In this document: in pieces, positions 1 to 7,361 of the stretch
How the letters are laid out: each line of letters opens with the position of its first letter
How positions within the stretch are numbered: the stretch's first letter is position 1
Assembly (NCBI RefSeq): GCF_000382345.1
Contig: NZ_KB908110.1
Coordinates: 1-64,000 of the forward strand
Source: Massilia niastensis DSM 21313
Lineage (GTDB): Bacteria; Pseudomonadota; Gammaproteobacteria; Burkholderiales; Burkholderiaceae_D
Length of the DNA stretch: 64,000 nt
Reading direction: 5' to 3'
The notes under the pieces: model-generated
The model's input: only the letters and a program-made list of their open reading frames with translations
What the model was told of the DNA's origin: nothing
Database searches by the model: none
Translations under genes and position numbers: made by a program

Positions 1-301
1 ATCCGTTCCACGTGCTGAAGAACCTGTTCCGTCATCGGAAGACACGGTACCGCGGGCTGGCGAAGAACACTGCACAGCTGTTCACCTTGTTTGCCTTTGC
101 CAATCTGGTGCTTGCCGGCCGTACCTTTGGGAGCGCTCGCGCCCGAACTCCGTCCTGAATGGGGAAACGCGTGCCGCGACACGCCGAAACCTGCTCGGCA
201 GCGTCGAATAGACGCAAAAAATAGCTGATTTCGGCGCTCGTCTCTGCCGGCACCGGTTTGTCGCACCGGCGCGAAGGAAACCTTATTTATTCAGCGCTTC
301 C
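1..301 (+). mobile_element. Right end of an IS5-family insertion sequence (left part outside window)
   Basis: The element holds the transposase 3' end (3-158), about 110 bp of trailing sequence and a terminal segment near 271-301 (GGAAACC..TTATTTATTCAGCGCTTCC) that looks like an IS5-type inverted repeat. It is followed at once by CTAG (302-305), the kind of 4-bp YTAR target that IS5-group elements duplicate. The left repeat and the matching CTAG lie outside the window, so the outer border is inferred from the right end only. Confidence 0.62.
3..158 (+). CDS. IS5 family transposase, C-terminal fragment (5' end outside window)
   Basis: The open frame runs in from the window edge and encodes 51 residues with the typical IS5-family DDE transposase C-terminus: LKNLFRHRKTRYRGLAKN followed by a hydrophobic stretch (LFTLFAFANLVLAGR). 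In this family the end of the catalytic domain carries this K-x-R-YRGL-KN pattern shortly before the stop. The stop TGA is at 156-158. The transposase may be complete upstream, so this is partial because of the window, not because of visible damage. Confidence 0.8.
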   Translation, partial: PFHVLKNLFRHRKTRYRGLAKNTAQLFTLFAFANLVLAGRTFGSARARTPS

Positions 302-496
302 CTAGCTACGGAACACATGCCGTCGCGGTACTCCGGACGACGCGGTCGAGCAAGTAAGCCGTTGTACTCTAGAAACAAGGGTCTCTTGAGTAGATATTAT
401 CGCCGGAACGGTTCGGAACACCAAGGTCAGTCATCGAATCCAGGGGCGTGCTGTTGCGTACACTTGAACGGATAGTGGACAGAATTAGTACAGCGG
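302..496. other. Intergenic stretch without a gene
   Basis: Between the IS5 right end and the truncated SPFH gene no credible coding sequence is visible. In the SPFH frame an in-frame stop (TAG 473-475) precedes the fragment, and the junction between unrelated DNA and SPFH coding sequence lies near 490-510. This looks like debris from earlier insertion or deletion events. Confidence 0.5.
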
Positions 497-904
497 ATGC
501 AGGGGGGATTTCAGCGCCAGATCACGGCCGAGCGCGAGAAGCGCGCCCTGATCGCGGCGTCCGAAGGACGGCGCCAGGAACAGATCAACATCGCCAGCGG
601 CGAGCGCGAAGCCGCGATCGCCCGTTCCGAAGGCGAGCGCCAGGCGGCCATCAACCGCGCCCAGGGCGAGGCCAACGCGATCGTGGCGCTGGCCGAAGCG
701 AGCGCCTCGGCGCTGCGCCAGGTGGGCGCGGCGATCCGCGAGCCGGGCGGCATGGACGCGGTCAGCCTGCGCGTGGCCGAGCATTATGTCGACGCCTTCT
801 CGAAGCTGGCCAAGACCAACAACTCGCTGATCGTCCCGGCCAACATGGGCGACATGAGCAGCGTGATCGCCAGCGCCCTGCAGATCGTGAAGGCGCAGCG
901 ATGA
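497..904 (+). pseudogene. SPFH/band-7 (stomatin-like) protein, 5'-truncated remnant
   Basis: 135 codons remain. The protein matches the C-terminal half of SPFH-domain (stomatin/QmcA-type) membrane scaffold proteins: an alanine/glutamate-rich helix with repeated SEGxRQ, AEREKRA and QAAINRAQGEANAI motifs, then VAEHYVDAFSKLAKTNNS and a final IVPANMGDM segment. The transmembrane anchor and the SPFH domain itself are missing. The ATG at 497 is only the first methionine after the break and has no ribosome binding site. The stop overlaps the following SDR start by ATGA, so the two were once translationally coupled. Loss of the membrane anchor makes function unlikely. Confidence 0.7.
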
Positions 905-1068
905 GGCGCGTGGTCGCCATCACCGGGGCTTCGGACGGCATCGGCGGCGAGACGGCGCGCCAGCTCGCCGCGAACGAGGGCGCAGGCCTGGTGCGGCGGC
1001 CCTGTCCTTATGCGTGTCTGGACGTCGAATGGAGCCGGTATCCGGCCGGGCTGGACATGTACAGGTAG
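901..1068 (+). pseudogene. Short-chain dehydrogenase/reductase, N-terminal remnant
   Basis: The fragment starts with MRRVVAITGASDGIGGETAR, a classic SDR Rossmann start with the TGxxxGIG dinucleotide-binding loop (residues 8-15). Homology stops after about 30 residues. The rest of the frame, up to TAG at 1066-1068, runs into the 3' end of the gene on the opposite strand and is unrelated to SDRs. Family members are about 240-280 residues, so over 80 percent is gone. ATGA overlap with the preceding SPFH remnant shows the pair was an operon before both outer ends were lost. Confidence 0.65.
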
Positions 1069-1424
1069 AAGAACAGCCCCGCAAAGGCCAGGTTGATGGC
1101 GACGTTGAACCAGGCGGTATCCGGCACCGAGTCGCCCATCAGCTGGCGGTAGAGCGCGATCACGAAACCGAGCGTAAAGGTGACCAGGTTGCCGATCAGG
1201 ACGTAGTGGATCTCAACGATATCGGGGGCGCTGCTGGCGGCCCAGTTCATGACGGCGAAACCGGTGACTGCCGCGCCAAACAGCATGGCCATGTAACGGC
1301 CGACGTGGTTCAGGCTTTCGGCGCCGCCGTATGCGGCCAGCAATGCGTCCGGCGTGAACATCAGCATGACACCGAATACCAGTCCGACGAACGCCGCGCA
1401 TCTGAAGATCAGGCGATGAGTCAT
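1008..1424 (-). CDS. Small four-helix integral membrane protein of unknown function
   Basis: 138 residues with four predicted membrane helices: about 8-28 (CAAFVGLVFGVMLMF), 45-65 (AMLFGAAVTGFAVMNW), 73-95 (YVLIGNLVTFTLGFVIAL) and 110-130 (FNVAINLAFAGLFFYLYM). The charge and length resemble uncharacterised DUF4345-like proteins, but I cannot assign a family firmly. Two adjacent ATG codons exist (1427 and 1424). The second gives better spacing to the GGAGG just upstream. The 3' end overlaps the SDR relic on the other strand, so the relic's end may mark where older DNA joined this gene's flank. Confidence 0.6.
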   Translation of the reverse strand: MTHRLIFRCAAFVGLVFGVMLMFTPDALLAAYGGAESLNHVGRYMAMLFGAAVTGFAVMNWAASSAPDIVEIHYVLIGNLVTFTLGFVIALYRQLMGDSVPDTAWFNVAINLAFAGLFFYLYMSSPAGYRLHSTSRHA

Positions 1425-1648
1425 CATTCCCTCCGGAATTATCGAGAATTGCCAGCGCACCGCAGATCTTGGGCGCGGCGCGGCGCGGCCGGGATGGCTT
1501 CGCAATAATCAGCTTAGGCCGGAAATCCCAAGGTGCAAGGGTCGATTCATCGCCGGGAAGAACAGACATCGGGCGCATGGCCGAAGAGCCCGGGGCTCTC
1601 CGGTTCCATGGGCTGCGTGGACGGATCCGTCCACGCGAACGAGGATAC

Positions 1649-3820
1649 CTAGAAGTCGACCGACCCCGACACCACGATGCTGCGCGGAGCGCCCAGCACC
1701 AGGTAGCCGGCGCCCGGATAGCCGCCCGCCGAGGCCCAGTAGTTCCGGTCGGTGACGTTGTCGATGCGCGCGCGCAGCGTCACGTCGCGGTCCATGATGC
1801 GCGTGGTGTAGTTGGCGCCGATGTCCAGGCGCGTCCACGACGGCAGCTTCTGGGTGTTGGCCGCATCGGCATACTGGCCCGAGGTGTACAGGGTGCGCGC
1901 GTTCAGCGACAGGCCCTGCACGCCCGGCACGTCCCATTCGGCGCCCAGGTTCAACTGGGTGTCGGGGACGCCGATCGCATCCTTGCCCTCGTTGAGGCCA
2001 CCGGCGGTGCGGCGCTGCTCGGCGTCGAGCAGGGTCAGGCCGCCCAGCAGGCGCAGGCCGCGCGCCGGGGTGCCGAACACCGACAGCTCCAGGCCGCGGT
2101 TGCGCTGCTCGCCGAACACGCCGAAGCGGCGGTTCTGCACGAAGGCGGTCGGCTGCGAGGTGGTGAACAGGGCGGCCGTCATGCCCAGCTTGCCGCTGTC
2201 GAACTTCACGCCGATCTCGCGCTGGCGCGAGACGAAGGGCGCGAACACTTCGCCCACGTTGACGATGTCGACGCCCGACGCGACCGGGCCGCGCTGCAGC
2301 GCTTCGCTGTAGTTCGCATAGACCGAGACGTTCTTCAGCGGCTTGTAGACGATGCCCGCCAGCGGGGTGTTCTCGCTTTCCTCGTAGGCCGAGTTCCCGG
2401 CGCCGGTGGTGTAGTCGTAGCCGAAGTCCTTGATCTTCTGGTGGCGCACGCCGACCGTGAGCAGCAGCCTGTCGTCGGCGAACGACAGGGTGTCGGCGAT
2501 CGCATAGCTCGACAGGATGGTCTTGCTGGTCAGGAGGGGGTTGCGCATGTCGCCGCCGGTGAAGAAGCTGGCCGGCGGGGCCGCCACGTCGACCGGGCGG
2601 TAGACGTTGGCCGCGAAGCCGGCGAAGTTGCTCATCGCGTAGGCGTTCTTCGACTCCGAGTGGAAGCTCGAGGCGGTCGCGCTGAGGGTGTGCTTGACCG
2701 CGCCGGTGCGCAGTTCGCCGCGCACGCCGACTTCGCCGGTGCGCACCTTGTCTTCGCGGGCGTTGTCGAAGCGCGTCATGATGCCGCTGCCGTCGGCGGC
2801 AAGCACGGTCGGCGCCGACAGGATGTTGAATTCGTCGCCCTTGCGCGCGCCGAGCGCCGCCCAGGCCACCGCGCCGCCCGCCAGGTCGATCTCGCCGCGC
2901 AGGGTGCCGAAGGTGTCGCGCTCCTCGGACACGGTCCAGGGCTGGGCGAAGTTGCTGTCGCTGTCGGGCGCGGCGATCATCGGCACGCCCGCGCCCAGGG
3001 TCACGCTGGGACGCGCCGCGCTCAGTTGGTGGTCCTGGTGGCCGAGGTCGGCCGACAGGCGGTAGCCGCGGCCGCGGTAATCCAGCCCGACCGAGTACAC
3101 GCTCAGTTCGCGGCCTTCGCGGTCCACGGCGGTGTCGCCGTCGCGGCGCACCGCGTTGACGCGGATGCCGCCGCGGCCTTCCTCGCCGAAGCGGCGGCCG
3201 ACGTCGGCCGCCAGGTAGCCCTGGCCGCCGGTCTCGACGCCCACCGTCACCTGGTTCAGCGGCGCGTTCGGGGCGCGCTTGGGCAGCAGGTTGATGGCGC
3301 CGCCGATGCCGCCGCCGCCGGGCGCGGCGCCGTTCACGAAGCTGTTGGCGCCGCGCAGCACTTCGACCCGCTCCAGCAGCTCGGAAGCCACGAACTGGCG
3401 CGGCAGCAGCCCATACAGGCCGTTGTACGCGAGGTCGTCCGAGTTCACGGCAAAGCCGCGGATCACGTACAGCTCCTGGTAGTTGCCGAACCCGCGCGCC
3501 ACGCGCACCGAGGGATCGTTCTGCACCACGTCGGCCACGCTGCGCGCCTGCTGGTCCTGGATCAGGGCATGCGTGTAGTTGGTGGCGTTGAACGGGGTGT
3601 CCATGATGTCGACGTTGCCGAGCAGGCCGAGACGGCCGCCGCGCGCGACCTGGCCGCCGGCATAGGCGGACGGCAGGCCTTGCGCCGAGGCGTCGGCGGA
3701 GGCGCTGATGACCACGGTCGCGATCGGCTCGACCGCGCCTTCCTGGGCCAGGGCGGTGGTCGAGACGAGGAGGGCGGCGGCGATGGCCAGCGGAGTACGG
3801 GGGTAGTGTTGCGTTTTCAT
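1649..3820 (-). CDS. TonB-dependent siderophore receptor
   Basis: The 723-residue outer membrane receptor imports ferric siderophore using TonB energy. A signal peptide ends at ALAQ (about residue 26). A plug domain follows (about 55-165, with QQARSVADVVQNDPSVRVARGF and a YVIRGFAVNSDD segment), then a 22-strand barrel ending in the usual aromatic C-terminus (SVDF). The RGF and LYGLLPRQF features match the siderophore-receptor subfamily. The gene is divergent from a PepSY membrane protein, with two Fur-like boxes between the starts, so iron repression is expected. The specific siderophore cannot be read from sequence. Confidence 0.88.
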   Translation of the reverse strand: MKTQHYPRTPLAIAAALLVSTTALAQEGAVEPIATVVISASADASAQGLPSAYAGGQVARGGRLGLLGNVDIMDTPFNATNYTHALIQDQQARSVADVVQNDPSVRVARGFGNYQELYVIRGFAVNSDDLAYNGLYGLLPRQFVASELLERVEVLRGANSFVNGAAPGGGGIGGAINLLPKRAPNAPLNQVTVGVETGGQGYLAADVGRRFGEEGRGGIRVNAVRRDGDTAVDREGRELSVYSVGLDYRGRGYRLSADLGHQDHQLSAARPSVTLGAGVPMIAAPDSDSNFAQPWTVSEERDTFGTLRGEIDLAGGAVAWAALGARKGDEFNILSAPTVLAADGSGIMTRFDNAREDKVRTGEVGVRGELRTGAVKHTLSATASSFHSESKNAYAMSNFAGFAANVYRPVDVAAPPASFFTGGDMRNPLLTSKTILSSYAIADTLSFADDRLLLTVGVRHQKIKDFGYDYTTGAGNSAYEESENTPLAGIVYKPLKNVSVYANYSEALQRGPVASGVDIVNVGEVFAPFVSRQREIGVKFDSGKLGMTAALFTTSQPTAFVQNRRFGVFGEQRNRGLELSVFGTPARGLRLLGGLTLLDAEQRRTAGGLNEGKDAIGVPDTQLNLGAEWDVPGVQGLSLNARTLYTSGQYADAANTQKLPSWTRLDIGANYTTRIMDRDVTLRARIDNVTDRNYWASAGGYPGAGYLVLGAPRSIVVSGSVDF

Positions 3821-3842
3821 GCTTGTTGCTCTTCTTCTGAAC

Positions 3843-3861
3843 GAGAATGATTGTCATTCTA
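3843..3861. promoter_or_regulatory. Fur box
   Basis: GAGAATGATTGTCATTCTA contains a perfect 7-bp inverted repeat (AGAATGA-TTG-TCATTCT) and closely follows the 19-bp Fur consensus. It lies 23 bp before the receptor start on the minus strand and 67 bp before the PepSY gene start, so one site could repress both. Confidence 0.8.
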
Positions 3862-3885
3862 GTCGCTAGGCTTGCTTCTGTAAAT

Positions 3886-3903
3886 GAGAACGATTATTAT
3901 TCA
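3886..3903. promoter_or_regulatory. Second, weaker Fur-like site
   Basis: GAGAACGATTATTATTCA fits the tandem hexamer view of Fur sites (GAGAAC, GATTAT, TATTCA against NATWAT). It is 24 bp upstream of the PepSY start, which suggests a separate operator for the rightward promoter. Confidence 0.55.
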
Positions 3904-3927
3904 ATAAATTTACTCTACCCACTACCC

Positions 3928-5094
3928 ATGTCGCCCGTTTCCCTGCGCCGCTGGAGCTGGATCCACAAGTGGAGCAGCCTGGTCTGCACCGTCTTCATGC
4001 TGCTGCTGTGCCTGACCGGCCTGCCGCTGATCTACCACCATGAAATCGGGCACCTGCTCGGCACCGAGGTCGAGCCGCCGGTCCTCGCGACCGAAATGCC
4101 ACGCGGTAATATCGACCAGGTCATCGCATCGGCGAAGGCGCTGTATCCGACCAAGAATCCGATGTACATCTCGCAGGAGATGGACGTGCCCGAGATCTGG
4201 AACGTCACCCTGGGCGACCACCCGAACGACGAGAACTACAAGCCGATCGCGGTCGACGCGCGCACCGCCAGGGTCATCGCGGAACCGGCCTTCGAGGGCG
4301 GCGTCTTCATGTCGACCATGCTGCGGCTGCATGTGGACATGTTCGCCGGCCTGCCCGGCAAGCTGTTCCTCGGCCTCATGGGCCTGCTGCTGATCGTCGC
4401 CATCGTCAGCGGCGCGGTGCTGTATTCGCCCTTCATGCGCAAGCTCGATTTCGGCACCGTGCGCCATGAGCGCAGCGCGCGCCTGAAGTGGCTCGACATC
4501 CACAACGTGCTGGGCATCGTCACCCTGGTCTGGGCGCTGGTCGTCGGCGCCACCGGCATGATCAACACCTGGGCCGACGTGCTGCTCAAGTACTGGCAGA
4601 TGACCGAGATCGCCGAGATGCTCAAGCCCTACGAGGGCAGTGCGCCGCCGACCCGGATGGCGTCGATGCACGAGGCGATCCTGCGCGCCGAGGCGGCCGA
4701 GCCGGGCATGAAGGTCGGCTTCGTGGCCTTCCCCGGCACGCCCTTCACCAGCGCCCACCACTACGGCATCTTCATGCGCGGCGACGAGGCGTTCAGCTCG
4801 CGCCTATACAAGCCGGTGCTGATCGACGCCGAAACCGGCCAGATCACCGACAGCCGCGACCTGCCGTGGTACCTGACCGCGCTGCTGGTGTCGCAGCCGC
4901 TGCACTTCGGCGACTATGGCGGCCAGTGGATGAAATTCCTGTGGGCGATGCTCGACCTCGCGACCATCGTCATCCTGGTCACCGGCCTGTACCTGTGGGT
5001 CAAGCGCGGCAGGAAGGCCAGGGCAAGAGCCGGCGACCACGCCGCCGAATCCCACGACATCCCCGCGCTGGCGCGCAAGCAGGAGGCTTCATGA
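3928..5094 (+). CDS. PepSY-associated TM protein, iron-regulated inner membrane protein
   Basis: 388 residues. The N-terminal SLRRWSWIHKWSSLVCTVFMLLLCLTGLPLIYHHE is the PepSY_TM signature: His-containing first helix and a long periplasmic segment. Further helices lie at about 140-160, 200-220 and 340-365, and a Lys/Arg-rich cytoplasmic tail follows. Homologues (PiuB family) accompany siderophore receptors, and some act as inner membrane ferric-siderophore reductases; that role is inferred here. The ATG at 3928 precedes the first conserved helix; upstream in-frame codons to 3847 run through the Fur sites and are rejected. The next gene overlaps by ATGA. Confidence 0.85.
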   Translation: MSPVSLRRWSWIHKWSSLVCTVFMLLLCLTGLPLIYHHEIGHLLGTEVEPPVLATEMPRGNIDQVIASAKALYPTKNPMYISQEMDVPEIWNVTLGDHPNDENYKPIAVDARTARVIAEPAFEGGVFMSTMLRLHVDMFAGLPGKLFLGLMGLLLIVAIVSGAVLYSPFMRKLDFGTVRHERSARLKWLDIHNVLGIVTLVWALVVGATGMINTWADVLLKYWQMTEIAEMLKPYEGSAPPTRMASMHEAILRAEAAEPGMKVGFVAFPGTPFTSAHHYGIFMRGDEAFSSRLYKPVLIDAETGQITDSRDLPWYLTALLVSQPLHFGDYGGQWMKFLWAMLDLATIVILVTGLYLWVKRGRKARARAGDHAAESHDIPALARKQEAS

Positions 5095-5270
5095 CCCGTA
5101 CCACCATGCAGATCTGGGGCGCGCCGCTGCTGCTGGCCGTCCTCACCACCATCGGCCTGATTTCCGCCCTGCTGGGCGACGGCATCTGGGACGCCGTGTC
5201 CGCCGTCACCCTCGGCATTCCGGTGCTTGTCGGCGGCTGGTACGGCCTGCGCCGCCAGCCGCCCCGCTGA
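5091..5270 (+). CDS. Small two-helix membrane protein coupled to the PepSY gene
   Basis: 59 residues with two hydrophobic helices (GAPLLLAVLTTIGLISALLG and AVTLGIPVLVGGWYGL). The start overlaps the PepSY stop by ATGA, with AGGAGG nine bases upstream, so translation is coupled. Small proteins of this look commonly close PepSY iron-uptake operons in Burkholderiales. It may be a subunit or assembly partner, but no biochemical role is known to me. Confidence 0.75.
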   Translation: MTRTTMQIWGAPLLLAVLTTIGLISALLGDGIWDAVSAVTLGIPVLVGGWYGLRRQPPR

Positions 5271-5321
5271 GCCGTTCCGCGCCGCGCCGTTCGAGGCGGC
5301 GGCAGTCTCCCGCAAGCGTGT

Positions 5322-5350
5322 TTGGCCGACCGCCCCGCGCCCTGTATACT
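5322..5350 (+). promoter_or_regulatory. Sigma-70 promoter of ppx
   Basis: TTGGCC (5322-5327) and TATACT (5345-5350) are separated by exactly 17 bp. The predicted start near 5357 gives a leader of about 54 nt before the ppx ATG. Confidence 0.6.
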
Positions 5351-5410
5351 CGGGGCCGCGGGGCATGTTCGTTGCGTCCGCGTATCGACCACCTCCATCG
5401 AAAGAACGAC

Positions 5411-6859
5411 ATGTACGCAGCAGTGGACCTCGGATCGAACAGTTTTCGCCTGCACATCGGCGAGCCGGCCGGCGGGCGCATGCACATCGTGCGCACCGCG
5501 CGCGACCCGATCCGCCTGGCCGCCGGCCTGGACGAGGACAATGTGCTGAGCGAGGCGTCGATGCGCACCGCCATCCGCTGCCTCGAAGACTTCCGCAAGA
5601 TCCTCGACGAATACCCGCTCGACGCCGTGCGCGTGGTCGCCACCAACACCATGCGCGTGGCGCGCAACGCCGGCGTGCTGCTGCCGCTGGCCGAGAAGGC
5701 GATCGGCTATCCGATCGAGATCATCTCGGGCGAGGAAGAGGGGCGCCTGATCTACATGGGCGTCTCGCGCGCCATCGACCGTCCCGGCGAACGCCGCCTG
5801 GTGGTCGACATCGGCGGCGGCTCGACCGAGGTGATCGCCGGCGTCGGTCCCGAGATCAACCTGGTCGAATCCTTCGGCATCGGCACCCATCCGCAGAACG
5901 CGGCCTATTTCGCCGACGGCCGCATCCTGCCGCACCGCTTCGACGCCGCCGTCACCGCCGCGCGCGCCCGCTTCGAGGACGCCGCCGCGCTGTACAAGGA
6001 GCAGGGCTGGGACGCGGCCTATGGCTCGTCCGGCACGATGCGCGCGATCAATGAAGTCATCACGCGCAACATGATCGGCGACGGCGCCGTGTCGCAGGCC
6101 AGCCTGTATGCGCTGCGCGACATCTTGCTCGAACTGGGGCACGTGGACGCGTTCAGCCTGCCGGGCGTGAAGCGCGAGCGGGTGCCGGTGATGGTGGGCG
6201 GCCTGACGGTCCTGATCGGCGTGATGCAGGAGCTGGGCATTCCGCGCCTTGCCACCATCAATGCCGGGCTGCGCCTGGGGGTGCTGTCCGACCTCGAGCT
6301 GCGCGCCAGCCAGCGCGACCGCCGCGACTTCGCGATCCGCGCCTTCATCCAGCGCTTCGGCGCCGACGCCAGGCGCGCGATGCGCACCTGCGCCATCGCT
6401 TCCAGCCTGTACGAAAAGCTGCAGCCGCAGGGCGACAATCACCACCATTACCTGGCCTGGAGCAGCATGCTGCACGAGGTCGGGCTGGCGGTGTCGATGA
6501 GCGGCGCCCACAAGCATGGGGCCTACCTCGTCGAGCATGCCGACCTGGCGGGCTTCACCACCCGCGAGCAGCGGCTGATGAGCACCCTGGTGCTGGGACA
6601 GAAGGGCAACCTGCGCAAGATCCGCGAGGAGCTGGGCGACATGGACCTGGCCAAGGCGGTGCTGGCGCTGCGCCTGGCCGTGGTGTTCATGCATGCGCGC
6701 GCCGATGACGACCTGGCGGGGATCAGGCTGCGCATCAAGGGACGGGTCGATATCGAACTGCCGGGCGACCTGCTGGCCCGCCATCCGACCCTGGCGCCGT
6801 GGTTCGAGAAGGAAGAGGGGTTCTGGAACGAGATCGGCTTGCCGTTCCAGGTGCGCTAG
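5411..6859 (+). CDS. ppx: Exopolyphosphatase, Ppx/GppA family
   Basis: 482 residues. The ASKHA-fold ATPase signature begins at once (MYAAVDLGSNSFRLHIGE), with the second phosphate-binding loop at VVDIGGGSTEVIAG (about 133-146) and the catalytic region GEEEGRLIYMG (about 111-121). The C-terminal helical part contains HHHYLAWSSMLHEVG, an HD-like segment of the longer exopolyphosphatases. The enzyme removes terminal phosphates from polyphosphate; family members may also hydrolyse pppGpp. It faces ppk1-sixA, so synthesis and breakdown of polyphosphate are encoded side by side. Start chosen at the ATG that opens the conserved fold. Confidence 0.93.
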   Translation: MYAAVDLGSNSFRLHIGEPAGGRMHIVRTARDPIRLAAGLDEDNVLSEASMRTAIRCLEDFRKILDEYPLDAVRVVATNTMRVARNAGVLLPLAEKAIGYPIEIISGEEEGRLIYMGVSRAIDRPGERRLVVDIGGGSTEVIAGVGPEINLVESFGIGTHPQNAAYFADGRILPHRFDAAVTAARARFEDAAALYKEQGWDAAYGSSGTMRAINEVITRNMIGDGAVSQASLYALRDILLELGHVDAFSLPGVKRERVPVMVGGLTVLIGVMQELGIPRLATINAGLRLGVLSDLELRASQRDRRDFAIRAFIQRFGADARRAMRTCAIASSLYEKLQPQGDNHHHYLAWSSMLHEVGLAVSMSGAHKHGAYLVEHADLAGFTTREQRLMSTLVLGQKGNLRKIREELGDMDLAKAVLALRLAVVFMHARADDDLAGIRLRIKGRVDIELPGDLLARHPTLAPWFEKEEGFWNEIGLPFQVR

Positions 6860-6877
6860 GGCGCCTAGGGATCAAGC

Positions 6878-6904
6878 AGGGTGGACGGCAAAGCCGTCCA
6901 CCCT
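6878..6904. repeat. Intergenic palindrome between convergent genes (terminator- or REP-like)
   Basis: AGGGTGGACGGC-AAA-GCCGTCCACCCT is a perfect 12-bp stem with a 3-nt loop placed between the ppx and sixA stops. It lacks a T-run. It shares its outer half (GCAGGGTGG) with the palindrome at 15296-15318, which suggests a dispersed element; it may also stop transcription from both sides. Confidence 0.6.
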
Positions 6905-7361
6905 ACCGCAGCTTCCCGATCAAATCCGGCCCCACCACCAGGCGGACGTAAGGCATCCCGTCGCTCTCCTTGTGCTCGATCCAGAACACCCCCGCCTTGC
7001 GGATGCGCCAGTCCTGCTTGCGGCCGCAAAGCACCGACGACGCCACCTCTCCCAGCAAGGGCTGGTGCCCGACCACCAGCACCGGGCGGCGCTGGCCCGG
7101 CCAGCCGCAGGCCTGGATGATGGCTTCGGCGTTCGAGCCGGTGCCCAGTTCCTCGCGCAGCTCGTAGCGGCGCCCGAGCGCCTGCACCGTCTGGACGCAG
7201 CGTTTCGCCGGGCTGGTCAGGATCCGGCAGTCGCGCGGCAAGGTGCGGTCGAGCCACGCGCCCATGCGGGCGGCGTGGCGCTTTCCCTTGGACGTCAGCG
7301 CGCGCTCGATGTCGGGCTCGCCCGGTTCCGCCTCAGCGTGGCGCCACAGGATCAGTTCCAT
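6903..7361 (-). CDS. sixA: Phosphohistidine phosphatase SixA
   Basis: 152 residues of the histidine phosphatase superfamily. The N-terminal MELILWRHAEAEPGE holds the catalytic RHxE(A) motif, and VLVVGHQPLLGEVAS (about 95-110) the second catalytic His. E. coli SixA removes phosphate from phosphohistidine proteins such as NPr. The start overlaps the end of ppk1 by 29 bp, so it is probably co-transcribed with ppk1 and translationally coupled. A link to polyphosphate through this pairing is plausible but not proven. Confidence 0.88.
   Translation of the reverse strand: MELILWRHAEAEPGEPDIERALTSKGKRHAARMGAWLDRTLPRDCRILTSPAKRCVQTVQALGRRYELREELGTGSNAEAIIQACGWPGQRRPVLVVGHQPLLGEVASSVLCGRKQDWRIRKAGVFWIEHKESDGMPYVRLVVGPDLIGKLR

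Noticed and set aside
1469..3850. 793-codon open frame on the plus strand
   Set aside because: Antisense to the siderophore receptor, His/Arg/Ala/Val-rich without domain features.
3847..3927. Longer start for the PepSY gene
   Set aside because: It would translate the Fur boxes and has no ribosome binding site.
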